A stretch of 31,078 bases of DNA from CAZGCA01 sp964524145 (lineage in GTDB: Bacteria > Hydrogenedentota > CAZGCA01), in NCBI GenBank assembly GCA_964524145.1, contig CAZGCA010000072.1, positions 1 to 31,078 of the forward strand. Direction: 5' to 3'. The translations under genes and the position numbers were made by a program. This document shows positions 7,641 to 15,409 of the stretch, piece after piece; position 1 is the first letter of the stretch, and each line of letters begins with the position of its first letter. Under the pieces are notes generated by a model that was not told where the DNA came from, ran no database searches, and saw only the letters and a list, made by a program, of their open reading frames with translations.

Positions 7641-10600
7641 ATGAAACTCCTGAAACATCTCATGTTGGCAGCCTGTTGTCTTGCGTCGGTCGTCTTTTGC
7701 CCGAGTGCGTTCGCTGCGCCACCCGAAGCCGGCGATATTGATATGTCCGGCGGCGTCAATCCAGTTAATGCAATAGACGTGCAGCTCGTTATCAACGCGG
7801 CGTTGGGTATCGAAATCGACAGCGACGGCGACGGGCTTTGCGACACTGCTGAAGGCGCTCTGGGAACCAACCCGGCAAGCACCGACACCGACGGCGATGG
7901 TGCCGGTGATTTCGAGGAGGTTGTTGCCGGGACCGATCCGGGCACCGTAGGAGGCGATAGCGACGAAGACGGTCTGGCGGACGATTGGGAGATAGCACAG
8001 TTCGGCGATCTGAGCCACGACGGCGATGACCATGACGACGACGACGATCTCACGAACCTGGAAGAGTACCAGAATGGTACCGATCCTAACGACGACGACA
8101 GCGACGACGACGGACTGGACGATGGCGAGGAAGTGAATACGTACGGGACCGATCCTAACGACGACGATAGCGATGACGACGGGCTCGACGACGAAGAGGA
8201 AGTCAACACGCACGGCACCGATCCGAATGACGACGACACCGATGACGACGGCGCTTCGGATGGAGCGGAGGTCGATGCAGGCACCGATCCTCTCGATCCC
8301 GCGGACACTCCGGGGGGCGGCGATGAGGACGACGACCTCGTCTTCATCCACCATTCGTGCGGAGAGAACTGGCTGAACAGCAGCCTGGACAGCACCTTGC
8401 TCGCCAAGGAGTACATCGACGAACGGAACGATATCACCTATGGCACGGACCTCGACCCCGATTCGGGACGGCCGGACTCGTTGGCCGATGTCCCCGGCGA
8501 CCTGACCGATATGTGGCACTGGGTTGCGTGGTTCAACGATTACCTCGGCAGCGTAAAGGAACATGATTGCGAGGACGGCGTCAACAGGATTATCATGTTC
8601 AAGAGTTGCTTCCCCAACAGCCACGTCGACGCGGAGGGTACCGAACCGGGCGATCCGTTCAGCGATACGAGGGCACTGGCGAATTACTTTGCCGTGTACC
8701 GTCATCCGGTCGGTCCCGGCAACACATACGAGCATGGGGGCTATACGTACGAGCCGCTGAGGGACATTTTCGCGGCGAACCCGGACACGCTCTTCATCGC
8801 TGTGACGGCGCCGCCGCTCCATTACCTGCCCTGGGACGACACGGACGATGACGCTGCGCATCGCGCCCGGCAATTCAACAACTGGCTGAAGAACGACTGG
8901 CTGACCAACTATGTGACAACCACGGGATTGAACAATGTCGCCGTGTTCGATTGGTTCGATATCCTGGCCTATCCCGACGATCACGCAACGCACCCCAACC
9001 GGCTGCGCGCCGAGTACGGCGGCGAGGACGGCGACTCGCACCCGAATGGGGATGCCAACGCGTATTCGACCACGGTATTCGCCGGCGGTACGGAGAACTT
9101 CCTCGACGATGCGTGGGATGCGTTCACGGGCGGCGCGGTCGACGACGACACCGACGATGATGGTCTGCCCGACGCGTGGGAGACGGCGCAGTTCGGCGAT
9201 CTGAGCCACGGCGCAGACGACCATGACGACGATGACGATCTCACGAACCTGCAAGAGTACGAGAACAACACCGATCCGCTCGATGACGACACCGATGATG
9301 ACGGGCTCGACGACGGCGACGAAGTCAACACGCACGGCACCGATCCCAACGACACCGACACCGACGATGACGGCGCTTCGGACGGAACGGAAGTTGACGC
9401 AGGAACTGACCCGCTCGATCCGAGCGACACTCCGGGCGGCGGCGAGGGTTCCGTGACGTTGACCGTCCAGGAGCGCGCGGGTGCGGACAGGACGGGCGAG
9501 TACATCAGTTTCGGCGTGCCGTTGCCCAAAACATGGAACGTCACCGACGCCTCGAGCCTGAGGCTGCTCGATGAAACCGACACGCCCATTCCGGCACAGT
9601 TTGAGGCGCTGGCACGCTGGGGAAGTCATCCGGGCGACACGTCCGCGCCGGTCAAGTGGGTTCTGGTTGGATATCTCGAGTCGATCTCGGGCAGCGACAC
9701 ACAGACGGTAGTATTGGACAACTCCGGCCCCGGTCCGGTGTCGTCAGCACCGATTGTCATCGCCAATCCAACCGCGGACACGATGACTGTCGAAACGGGC
9801 GCTGCTCTGTTTGAACTGAACACGGACGGAGATTTCAACCTGTTTAGCCAGGTGACGGTCGGCGGGCAAACGCTGCTCGAATCGCTGTCTGCGACGCAGG
9901 CCATCAACTACGATCCCGCCGGCGCATTGGATATCGTTGCGGGGGGCACGCCCGATTTCACGGCTCGCACGACCGCCGCGACCGTCGAGCGGTCAGGCCC
10001 GCTCTGCGCTGTGGTCAAGATCGAGGGAAGCATTCTGGACGAGTCGGCTCGCGCATTGCTCGATTTCACCGCGCGCCTCCATTTCGTTGCCGGGTCTTCA
10101 GCCGTGCGAGTCGATTTCACGGTCGAGAACAACCAGCCCGTTATTGCTGAAGGTGGAGAAGGGCAGCCGACCAACGCTCACAACCAGGGCTCTGCAAACA
10201 GCGTGTACATCGGCGAACTCGAACTCAATCTGCGGCTCAGGAACACCGGTACCGCGCTGCATATCCTTACCGAGGATGACGTGGACGTATCCTCGCCGAC
10301 AGGACAGGTTCGGCTTTACCAGGACTCGAGCGGTACGGATCAGTGGAACAGCTACGTGGGCATGGTTGGATGGCCGGGCGAGGAAGCCTCGGCGAATCCG
10401 CGCCTCCAGTCATACTGCACGATGCAAGGGTATCAGATCACGGGCGACGATCTGGCCTCGCCCGTCACGGGGTCGCAGGCGCTCGGGTGGATGACGGCCT
10501 TTCGCAGCGGGGCCACCGAACCACGCCTGACGGCTGCCGTGCGCGACTTCTGGCAGAACTTCCCGAAGTCGATCTCCGCGTCGCCCGACGGGACCGTGAC

Positions 10601-12020
10601 CGTCAACCTGTTCCCGAACGGCGCGCAGTTCAACCACAACTTCCGTATCGGCGAAGAGAAGACCCACAGCGTGCTCTTCGATTTCGGGCTGGACGCGACA
10701 ACCGCTGACGCTGCCGAGAACACGGCCATGGCGTTCAACGATCCTCTTATTGGCGTAGCGCCGCCTCCCTGGTACACCGGCAGCGGCGCGCTCGGCGAAG
10801 TGCCCGTAGCCGACGTTACGGAGTGGCCGCTTTACGAGCATTACGTGCGGCTCGCATTTGAGCCGAACCCCGAGGTGTCCGAACCCCAGTTCGAGCATCT
10901 CACGATGACGGCGGCCATCGAGCACTACAACTTCTACGGCTGGCAGGACTACGGCGACCTGCCCCTCGATTACGAGGCGTTCGGGCCCAGCCAGGCCGGC
11001 CAGATGAACTTGAAGTACTGGTTTCTCAACGGAATGTTCGCCCAGTTCTGCCGATCCGCTGACTTGCAGTGGTTCGATTTGGCGCGGCCCGGTGCGTGGC
11101 ACATGGCTGATATCGATTATCTCCACATCCCCGACGAAGGGAGCCAGCACTGGGTGCACGGTGCGTATTTCGGTCACAGCGAGCACGATCAGCCGGGAAA
11201 CATTGATCCAAACAGGAACATGAACAGCCCCTCCGTCGACTTGTTCTTCGGAGTTCCGGCCCTGTTGTTCGGATACCACCTGACCGGCGAGACGCGGTTC
11301 CGCGACACGGCGCTCGAAGGACTCGAGGGTATGCTGAGCATGTCGCAGTTCAGCAATTTCGGGCCGCCCATCGGCGTTGACGACCCCGTGCTCCAACGCG
11401 AACGGGCCAACCTGATTTTCGCCTACATCGAAGGGTATCGCACGACGGGCGATTCCCGGTGGCTCGACGAACTGCGAATGATCGTGGGTCATACCGCGAA
11501 CATGACCGAAAACTCGTGGGCGACCTATCCTGACGCGTACGGCACGGCCCACCCCGGCGCGTACGAACGGATGTTCATGTTCAACCAGGTGCTGTGGACG
11601 CTGGGACGGTTCCTCGACTTCTTCCAAGAATACGGTATGACCGACGACCTGAATGTTGCGACGGCGCTCGAGACCTACGGCGATTTCGTGATCGACCATG
11701 TGATGCAGGAGTATCCCGCCGGCAGCGGCCGGGCTGTCCACTGGTATGACTACATCTTCGACGACCCCGCAGGCCCCGACGATCCCGACGACTGGGTAAA
11801 CTGGCGCGACGTCAACAACTGGGCGCTCGTCATGGCCGATGCGCTCGCGTACGTCTACAAACATACCGGACACGACCGGTTTCTCACCGCTGCGGGCCAG
11901 TTCTACGCCACCGGCACCATTGACCCGCAATGGGAGGACGATCCGAACGAATACTACGACACAAAAGGTATTGCCAACGCCTGCAGCTGGGGGCTGGTCT
12001 ATATGAACCAGTCGCGATAG
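7641..12020 (+). CDS. Secreted multidomain enzyme: dockerin-like, TSP3 repeats, SGNH-like hydrolase, exo-rhamnogalacturonan-lyase-like module
   Basis: The start is ATG 7641, behind a strong GGAAGGAGGAG site. The 1459-residue product has a Sec signal peptide (about 1-26, ending PSAFA-A) and one dockerin-type repeat (31-55, GDIDMSGGVNPVNAIDVQLV). Two blocks of acidic, presumably calcium-binding TSP3 repeats (about 57-230 and 499-602) flank a hydrolase-like domain (233-498). In that domain FIHHSCGENWL places a serine at 239, FKSCFPNS resembles the oxyanion block, and DSHPN gives Asp465/His467, a pattern like SGNH esterases. From about 603 on, the motifs RTGEYISFGVPLPK, IPAQFEALARW and VKWVLVGY match the RIFT-barrel start of PcRGLX/YetA-type exo-rhamnogalacturonan lyases (PL26-like). 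A middle domain and an alpha-helical C-terminal domain follow. Likely role: deacylation plus cleavage of rhamnogalacturonan-type pectin outside the cytoplasm. No C-terminal sorting signal was recognised. Confidence 0.8.
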   Translation: MKLLKHLMLAACCLASVVFCPSAFAAPPEAGDIDMSGGVNPVNAIDVQLVINAALGIEIDSDGDGLCDTAEGALGTNPASTDTDGDGAGDFEEVVAGTDPGTVGGDSDEDGLADDWEIAQFGDLSHDGDDHDDDDDLTNLEEYQNGTDPNDDDSDDDGLDDGEEVNTYGTDPNDDDSDDDGLDDEEEVNTHGTDPNDDDTDDDGASDGAEVDAGTDPLDPADTPGGGDEDDDLVFIHHSCGENWLNSSLDSTLLAKEYIDERNDITYGTDLDPDSGRPDSLADVPGDLTDMWHWVAWFNDYLGSVKEHDCEDGVNRIIMFKSCFPNSHVDAEGTEPGDPFSDTRALANYFAVYRHPVGPGNTYEHGGYTYEPLRDIFAANPDTLFIAVTAPPLHYLPWDDTDDDAAHRARQFNNWLKNDWLTNYVTTTGLNNVAVFDWFDILAYPDDHATHPNRLRAEYGGEDGDSHPNGDANAYSTTVFAGGTENFLDDAWDAFTGGAVDDDTDDDGLPDAWETAQFGDLSHGADDHDDDDDLTNLQEYENNTDPLDDDTDDDGLDDGDEVNTHGTDPNDTDTDDDGASDGTEVDAGTDPLDPSDTPGGGEGSVTLTVQERAGADRTGEYISFGVPLPKTWNVTDASSLRLLDETDTPIPAQFEALARWGSHPGDTSAPVKWVLVGYLESISGSDTQTVVLDNSGPGPVSSAPIVIANPTADTMTVETGAALFELNTDGDFNLFSQVTVGGQTLLESLSATQAINYDPAGALDIVAGGTPDFTARTTAATVERSGPLCAVVKIEGSILDESARALLDFTARLHFVAGSSAVRVDFTVENNQPVIAEGGEGQPTNAHNQGSANSVYIGELELNLRLRNTGTALHILTEDDVDVSSPTGQVRLYQDSSGTDQWNSYVGMVGWPGEEASANPRLQSYCTMQGYQITGDDLASPVTGSQALGWMTAFRSGATEPRLTAAVRDFWQNFPKSISASPDGTVTVNLFPNGAQFNHNFRIGEEKTHSVLFDFGLDATTADAAENTAMAFNDPLIGVAPPPWYTGSGALGEVPVADVTEWPLYEHYVRLAFEPNPEVSEPQFEHLTMTAAIEHYNFYGWQDYGDLPLDYEAFGPSQAGQMNLKYWFLNGMFAQFCRSADLQWFDLARPGAWHMADIDYLHIPDEGSQHWVHGAYFGHSEHDQPGNIDPNRNMNSPSVDLFFGVPALLFGYHLTGETRFRDTALEGLEGMLSMSQFSNFGPPIGVDDPVLQRERANLIFAYIEGYRTTGDSRWLDELRMIVGHTANMTENSWATYPDAYGTAHPGAYERMFMFNQVLWTLGRFLDFFQEYGMTDDLNVATALETYGDFVIDHVMQEYPAGSGRAVHWYDYIFDDPAGPDDPDDWVNWRDVNNWALVMADALAYVYKHTGHDRFLTAAGQFYATGTIDPQWEDDPNEYYDTKGIANACSWGLVYMNQSR
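7804..8322 (+). repeat. TSP3-type acidic repeat block 1 (coding)
   Basis: Degenerate in-frame repeats of D-x-D-x-D-G-L-x-D-x-x-E and G-T-D-P-N-D type are encoded here. They are typical of thrombospondin type 3 calcium-binding linkers. The block ends with DPADTPGGG directly before the SGNH-like domain and is closely matched by block 2 at 9141-9444. Confidence 0.8.
9141..9444 (+). repeat. TSP3-type acidic repeat block 2 (coding)
   Basis: A second block shares with block 1 the segments QFGDLSH, DDHDDDDDLTNL and DTDDDGASDG.EVDAGTDPLDP, plus the same PGGG end. It sits directly before the lyase-like module. The likeness indicates that one linker cassette was copied, giving each catalytic module its own calcium-binding stalk. 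Confidence 0.8.
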
Positions 12021-12037
12021 CGACAACAAACCAAGTC

Positions 12038-12069
12038 CGCGCGGCGAGTGGTTCTCCACTCGCCGCGCG
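12038..12069. terminator. Perfect 14-bp hairpin after the multidomain enzyme gene
   Basis: CGCGCGGCGAGTGG (12038-12051) and its exact reverse complement (12056-12069) flank a TTCT loop. The stem begins 17 bases after the stop codon, the right place for a terminator or an mRNA 3'-end stabiliser. There is no T-tract on the plus strand, so intrinsic termination is uncertain. It is the strongest perfect hairpin I saw in the window. Confidence 0.55.
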
Positions 12070-12074
12070 AGGAA

Positions 12075-12114
12075 ATGCGGTTCACATGGATCGCGTTGTC
12101 CATTCAGGTCGGGG
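12075..12114 (+). repeat. Leader repeat, copy 1 (35 of 40 bases match copy 2)
   Basis: This stretch begins ATGCGGTTCACATGGATCG and ends GGTCGGGG. It matches 14321-14360 at 35 of 40 positions without gaps. Looser similarity (TGAC..AGGAT.C and a GGAGGAG-like end) continues with a one-base offset toward the start of the next gene. Each copy precedes a gene for an unknown membrane protein. Copy 2 could encode only 17 codons from its ATG and copy 1 runs longer, so coding is unlikely. Confidence 0.75.
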
Positions 12115-12160
12115 ACGGCCATGACGGAGGATCCATGCGTGGACGCGGAGGAGTGATAGC

Positions 12161-12511
12161 ATGCCGGCGGCGATGCAAGCTATAGTAGCCTCTCTTTTCA
12201 TCTTCATTGCAATGCTGGTTATCGCCTTCAGCTATGTCTGTGTGTTTAACATAAAGCTGTCCCGATATCTCAAGAAGAATAAGTACGCCCGATGGAGGGA
12301 GCTGACGACCGTGGGTCCGTTCGGTCCGGGAGGGGCGAATCTTCTTCGTGGACTCCCGTATCTCTATAGTTCGCTGGACTGCGAAGACGAAGAGATTCTC
12401 AGATACAAGGATGCCATTCGCAGAGGCCTACTCTACGTTGTGGCAACCCTTGGCGCGACAGTGGCCAACTTCGTGCTTCTGATTGTATTGGCCATAGTCT
12501 ACGGTGACTAA
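12161..12511 (+). CDS. Small two-helix membrane protein of unknown function
   Basis: I do not recognise this 116-residue protein. It has one hydrophobic helix near the N-terminus (about residues 8-30) and another at the C-terminus (about 92-113). The basic segment after helix 1 (KLSRYLKKNKYARWREL) suggests that the central loop is cytoplasmic. The middle part, with VGPFGPGGANLLRGLPYLY and then acidic CEDEEILRYKD, looks like a small folded region. ATG 12161 follows GCGGAGGAG at 7-base spacing, which is convincing. It is the first of four unknown envelope genes between two secreted glycan-active enzymes, and its upstream leader is repeated before the gene at 14405. Confidence 0.75.
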   Translation: MPAAMQAIVASLFIFIAMLVIAFSYVCVFNIKLSRYLKKNKYARWRELTTVGPFGPGGANLLRGLPYLYSSLDCEDEEILRYKDAIRRGLLYVVATLGATVANFVLLIVLAIVYGD

Positions 12512-12762
12512 GTTCTGGGTAAGATCCGCGTGCCGGACGGGAGACGAGAGCGTGGTAGCTGGGCAGACGTAGACACGTCGGCGTCTTGTTCCCGTGGGGG
12601 AAATGGAGGCCGTCACCATCTGTTGGCGGGAATGACATTGGGAGTGCCCAAGCGGCAATCCTCGATAACTCGGCGGCCATATGGGCCATGGCTGGGGAGC
12701 ACTGGTGCGAGTTCTCCGAGTAGACTAGGAGGTGACTCGGTCCCTTGATAGAAGGTGGGAGC
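12512..12762. other. Intergenic stretch without a recognised gene
   Basis: These 251 bases lie between two membrane-protein genes. I see no convincing promoter. A bulged inverted repeat at 12708-12739 pairs CGAGT with ACTCG and CTCC with GGAG; it could be a weak terminator or leader structure. A 72-codon plus-strand frame at 12530-12748 lacks a ribosome site and protein-like composition. Confidence 0.4.
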
Positions 12763-13518
12763 ATGGGCGACAAGCATACGGTTGTCCTTTCGCCTAAGCA
12801 AAGATTGGAAATCTGTCTACTGGATGCCATGTGCATTGCTCTCGGTGTGGTCGGCATCATCATGTCGGCCACAGTAGATGGTCCCTTGATATTATCGGCT
12901 CTCATGGGCTTTGGATCTGCGGTGTTTCTTGCGGGCGCTGTGTGGGTCGGCTGCCAGATCGTGGTGAAGGAAGAATGGTTGCGCGCGGCTTTCACCATCA
13001 CCCCGCAAGGAATAGCTAAAGTGATGCCGTCGGGAAAGCGCCAAGAAGGGCGGTGGTCGGACCTGGTGCGCACCCACCGGCCCATGGTGGGACTGAAGCG
13101 GGTAACAACCTTGGAATTCGATGAGGGGACACGGATTGATTTGTGCCCTCCTGGCTGCCGGGGTCCCCATGTGTACCGCCGTTACTTTCGCCCTTTAGTC
13201 GAGGCTGCGAGTGCCGCGAGCGGCAAAGACAACCCGCCGGCAAAGGCCTGGGCAGAAGATCTGGAGAGAGAGGAAAAGCAGCGAAGACGATTCCAGATTC
13301 CTCCAAAACGGCTATACATATACGGGCAGTTGGTGGCTGCGTGTCCTCTGGTTCCTGCTCTTGTGCTCTTCTGGGTTGGCGAGGCCACGGACGTTGCCCT
13401 TTTCATGGTGTTCTTGAGCATGTTGTTGTCTCCGGTGCTCTTTGTGATCACCCGGAGAGACGCAAGACGGTCTGCGGCTGGAAACACAGACGAGTCTAGT
13501 CAAGACACAGAACAGTAA
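12763..13518 (+). CDS. Membrane protein of unknown function
   Basis: I do not recognise this 251-residue protein. The start at ATG 12763 follows AGAAGGTGGGAGC; an in-frame TTG at 12745 is less likely. Two hydrophobic helices lie near residues 16-65 and two more near 188-232. Between them sits a soluble region of about 120 residues. Its first half, with FTITPQGIAKVMPSGKRQEGRWSDL, resembles the PH-like small domain seen in many bacterial two-helix membrane proteins. That likeness is by eye only. The end is polar (ARRSAAGNTDESSQDTEQ). It is followed after 53 bases by the lipoprotein gene, in the same direction. Confidence 0.75.
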   Translation: MGDKHTVVLSPKQRLEICLLDAMCIALGVVGIIMSATVDGPLILSALMGFGSAVFLAGAVWVGCQIVVKEEWLRAAFTITPQGIAKVMPSGKRQEGRWSDLVRTHRPMVGLKRVTTLEFDEGTRIDLCPPGCRGPHVYRRYFRPLVEAASAASGKDNPPAKAWAEDLEREEKQRRRFQIPPKRLYIYGQLVAACPLVPALVLFWVGEATDVALFMVFLSMLLSPVLFVITRRDARRSAAGNTDESSQDTEQ

Positions 13519-13571
13519 CACGACAGAAATGGATGGTAGCTGTTCGCGGTTTGTGGAGAAAGGAGGCCAAC

Positions 13572-14273
13572 GTGATCAAGAGACTTGTAGTCGTTGCGTT
13601 TGCAGTAGCCATGGCTGGCTGTGCCACTTCAAGAGGTTTTGACCGGGGCAAACTCGCCAAGGATTTGAGCCAACAAACGTTGGTGACTGATGAAGACATC
13701 AGAAAGGCTATTGAGCTGAAGCCGCAACTGGGCATGCCATTCAGACTTGGGCTTTGCTTCAAGAACCCGGAGCGACCCCGGGACTATTGGCGCCGCCCCG
13801 ACTGGAGCTGGCAACAGGAGGATAAAGACAGTATTCTCGGATTAGGGGAGGAGCTTAAGGAGAAGGGTATCGTCTCCGAAGTCGTATACATAAGCAGCTC
13901 CGTAGTAGCTGGTAAGGACACGAAAGCGGTACGCTATGCCGCCGCACAACATGGTGTTGATGCCGTTCTGGTTGTCAGCGGTACCGTAGATATCGACAGG
14001 TATAACAATATTTTGGGGCCGCTGTACATATTGCTGGTAACGGGTTTCTTTGTTCCGGGCGATGTAATCGATGCGCTGTTTCTGTCTCATGCGGCCCTCT
14101 GGGATGTGAGAAACGGGTATCTTTATCTGTCCGTTGAAGCTGAAGCCAAGAGCAGCATTACAAGACCCGCTGTTTTCATCAGGGAATCTAGTGCTATTAA
14201 GCGAGCGCGCTCAGAAGCATTGGCTGAGTTAGCGGTCCAAATCGAGAATCACATAGAAAACCTGGCAAGGTAA
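13572..14273 (+). CDS. Outer-envelope lipoprotein, distantly rhombotarget-like
   Basis: I start this gene at GTG 13572, directly after AAAGGAGGCCAAC, because that gives a normal lipoprotein signal: a basic N-terminus, a hydrophobic stretch (LVVVAFAVAMAGC) and a lipobox cysteine near residue 16. The mature part is a soluble alpha/beta domain. It contains the strand PFRLGLCF, then HGVDAVLVVSGTVD, a hydrophobic turn ending FFVPGDVIDALFLSHAALWD, and DVRNGYLYLSVEAEAKS. That order recalls the family called rhombotarget lipoproteins, but I see no rhombosortase context, so the link is tentative. The C-terminal helix (RARSEALAELAVQIENHIEN) is also typical of such envelope lipoproteins. The function is unknown. 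Confidence 0.75.
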   Translation: MIKRLVVVAFAVAMAGCATSRGFDRGKLAKDLSQQTLVTDEDIRKAIELKPQLGMPFRLGLCFKNPERPRDYWRRPDWSWQQEDKDSILGLGEELKEKGIVSEVVYISSSVVAGKDTKAVRYAAAQHGVDAVLVVSGTVDIDRYNNILGPLYILLVTGFFVPGDVIDALFLSHAALWDVRNGYLYLSVEAEAKSSITRPAVFIRESSAIKRARSEALAELAVQIENHIENLAR

Positions 14274-14320
14274 TTGGCTTCTGACAGTGTTCGAGACGCG
14301 ACTTGTCGACTTGTTCTTGG

Positions 14321-14360
14321 ATGCGGTTCACATGGATCGTGTTACCCATTCCGGCCGGGG
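14321..14360 (+). repeat. Leader repeat, copy 2
   Basis: This is the second copy of the element at 12075-12114, with 35 of 40 bases identical. It lies 45 bases before the start of the next membrane-protein gene. The 14-bp hairpin that precedes copy 1 is absent here, so only the leader itself is duplicated. Confidence 0.75.
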
Positions 14361-14404
14361 CAGTCTTGACATAGGATTCGCACATGGGGATTGAGGAGGG
14401 GAAC

Positions 14405-15376
14405 ATGGAAACAGAAGAGGATCAGAACACCGCTCCGGCAGCGTTTTCAGATAGGTCCGAGTGGATCAAGTTCGTCGGACCGGCCCAAGCCATGCTGGGC
14501 GTTCTGGTAATTCTCATTGCGCTCTTAGCGACGATCTTGCTAGCGGGCAGCATTGGACGCGAGGACGAGGGATCCTCTGACGGATTCCCCGCCACCTTCG
14601 TCTCAAGTGCCACAGCGTACGTGCTCTTTGGCATCATACTGATTCGGTGCGGCATCGGCTCGTTCAATCTGCGGCGTTGGGCGCGAGATGTGATGCTTGT
14701 AGCCTCGTGCGTATGGTTGCTTACGCGGGCGATAACGACGCTCGCGCTGGTTGTGTTTGGCATAGGCGCGGCGGTATCCTCGACGGAAACGGGGGCTTCG
14801 ACAACTGTAACCATGCCCATGGTTTTCCTGAGTTTATTGCCGACGCCCGTGATCCTCGCACTCATTCCGGGGACATTGGCATTCTTCTACTCGCGTCCTT
14901 CCGTCAAGAGAACGTTCCTGCACTACGACCCGGACCCGTGCTGGACCGACGCATGTCCTCTTCCTGTGCTTGGCTTGAGCTTCTGGTATTTGCTCGATGC
15001 ACTGAGCCATGCCAGCATTGCCGCGCTCGGGGAGGCAACATCTTTCCGGACCGAACTGACGGGCGCTCGCGCGGTTCTCTTCATGCTGTTCTTTGCCGCA
15101 GTCTATTTGTACATCGCCAGAGGCCTGTATAAGCTCAGGATGCACGCATGGTGCTTGGCGATCGCGTTGGTGTCCTACCGCATGTTGAGCAGCGCCGTCC
15201 ATTCTGCTCCAGAGGACGTCGCGGATGCATACTTGGGGTGGGCTTTTGGCGGCGGAACTGCATTGGTGAAGCTGTTCTACTTGTTGTTTGTCCTGAAGTT
15301 CTTCAGAACCGGGAAGAAGTCCGGTGAGCGAGAGCCCGGTGCGGCGGCGTATCCGTCAGGTAGTGGTGATGGCTGA
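14405..15376 (+). CDS. Polytopic membrane protein of unknown function, about eight helices
   Basis: The start at ATG 14405 follows GAGGAGGGG; an upstream in-frame ATG at 14384 lacks a ribosome site. The 323-residue product has a polar N-terminus (METEEDQNTAPAAFSDRSEW) and about eight hydrophobic helices. The second half contains DALSHASIAALGEA and ends in a basic, Gly/Ser-rich tail. The loop after helix 4 (PSVKRTFLHYDPDPCWTDAC) is the most distinctive soluble part. I recognise no transporter or enzyme motif. The stop is 33 bases before the GH95 gene, which has no promoter that I can see, so the two may be co-transcribed. Confidence 0.75.
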   Translation: METEEDQNTAPAAFSDRSEWIKFVGPAQAMLGVLVILIALLATILLAGSIGREDEGSSDGFPATFVSSATAYVLFGIILIRCGIGSFNLRRWARDVMLVASCVWLLTRAITTLALVVFGIGAAVSSTETGASTTVTMPMVFLSLLPTPVILALIPGTLAFFYSRPSVKRTFLHYDPDPCWTDACPLPVLGLSFWYLLDALSHASIAALGEATSFRTELTGARAVLFMLFFAAVYLYIARGLYKLRMHAWCLAIALVSYRMLSSAVHSAPEDVADAYLGWAFGGGTALVKLFYLLFVLKFFRTGKKSGEREPGAAAYPSGSGDG

Positions 15377-15409
15377 GGTGAATCGAAAACAGTTGGAAGG
15401 AATCGCGTC

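Noticed and set aside
8018..8330. Short direct repeats that might suggest a CRISPR array or satellite
   Set aside because: The repeats are in frame, vary in sequence and length, and encode calcium-binding TSP3 motifs; there are no constant repeats with unique spacers.
7563..9629. 688-codon minus-strand open frame
   Set aside because: It lies opposite the TSP3 and SGNH-like region, where Asp-rich codons read as Val/Ile on the other strand. The plus-strand gene has a signal peptide, promoter and ribosome site.
10410..12122. 570-codon minus-strand open frame
   Set aside because: It is opposite the lyase-like module, has no recognisable domain, and is explained by the GC-rich codon pattern of the real gene.
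12530..12748. 72-codon frame in the gap before the 251-residue membrane protein
   Set aside because: No ribosome site, no hydrophobic or domain pattern, and a Ser/Gly/Arg-rich product typical of noncoding GC-rich DNA.
14366..14394. TTGACA at 14366-14371 as a promoter for the eight-helix membrane gene
   Set aside because: The bases 17 bp downstream do not resemble a -10 box and lie inside the ribosome-binding region.
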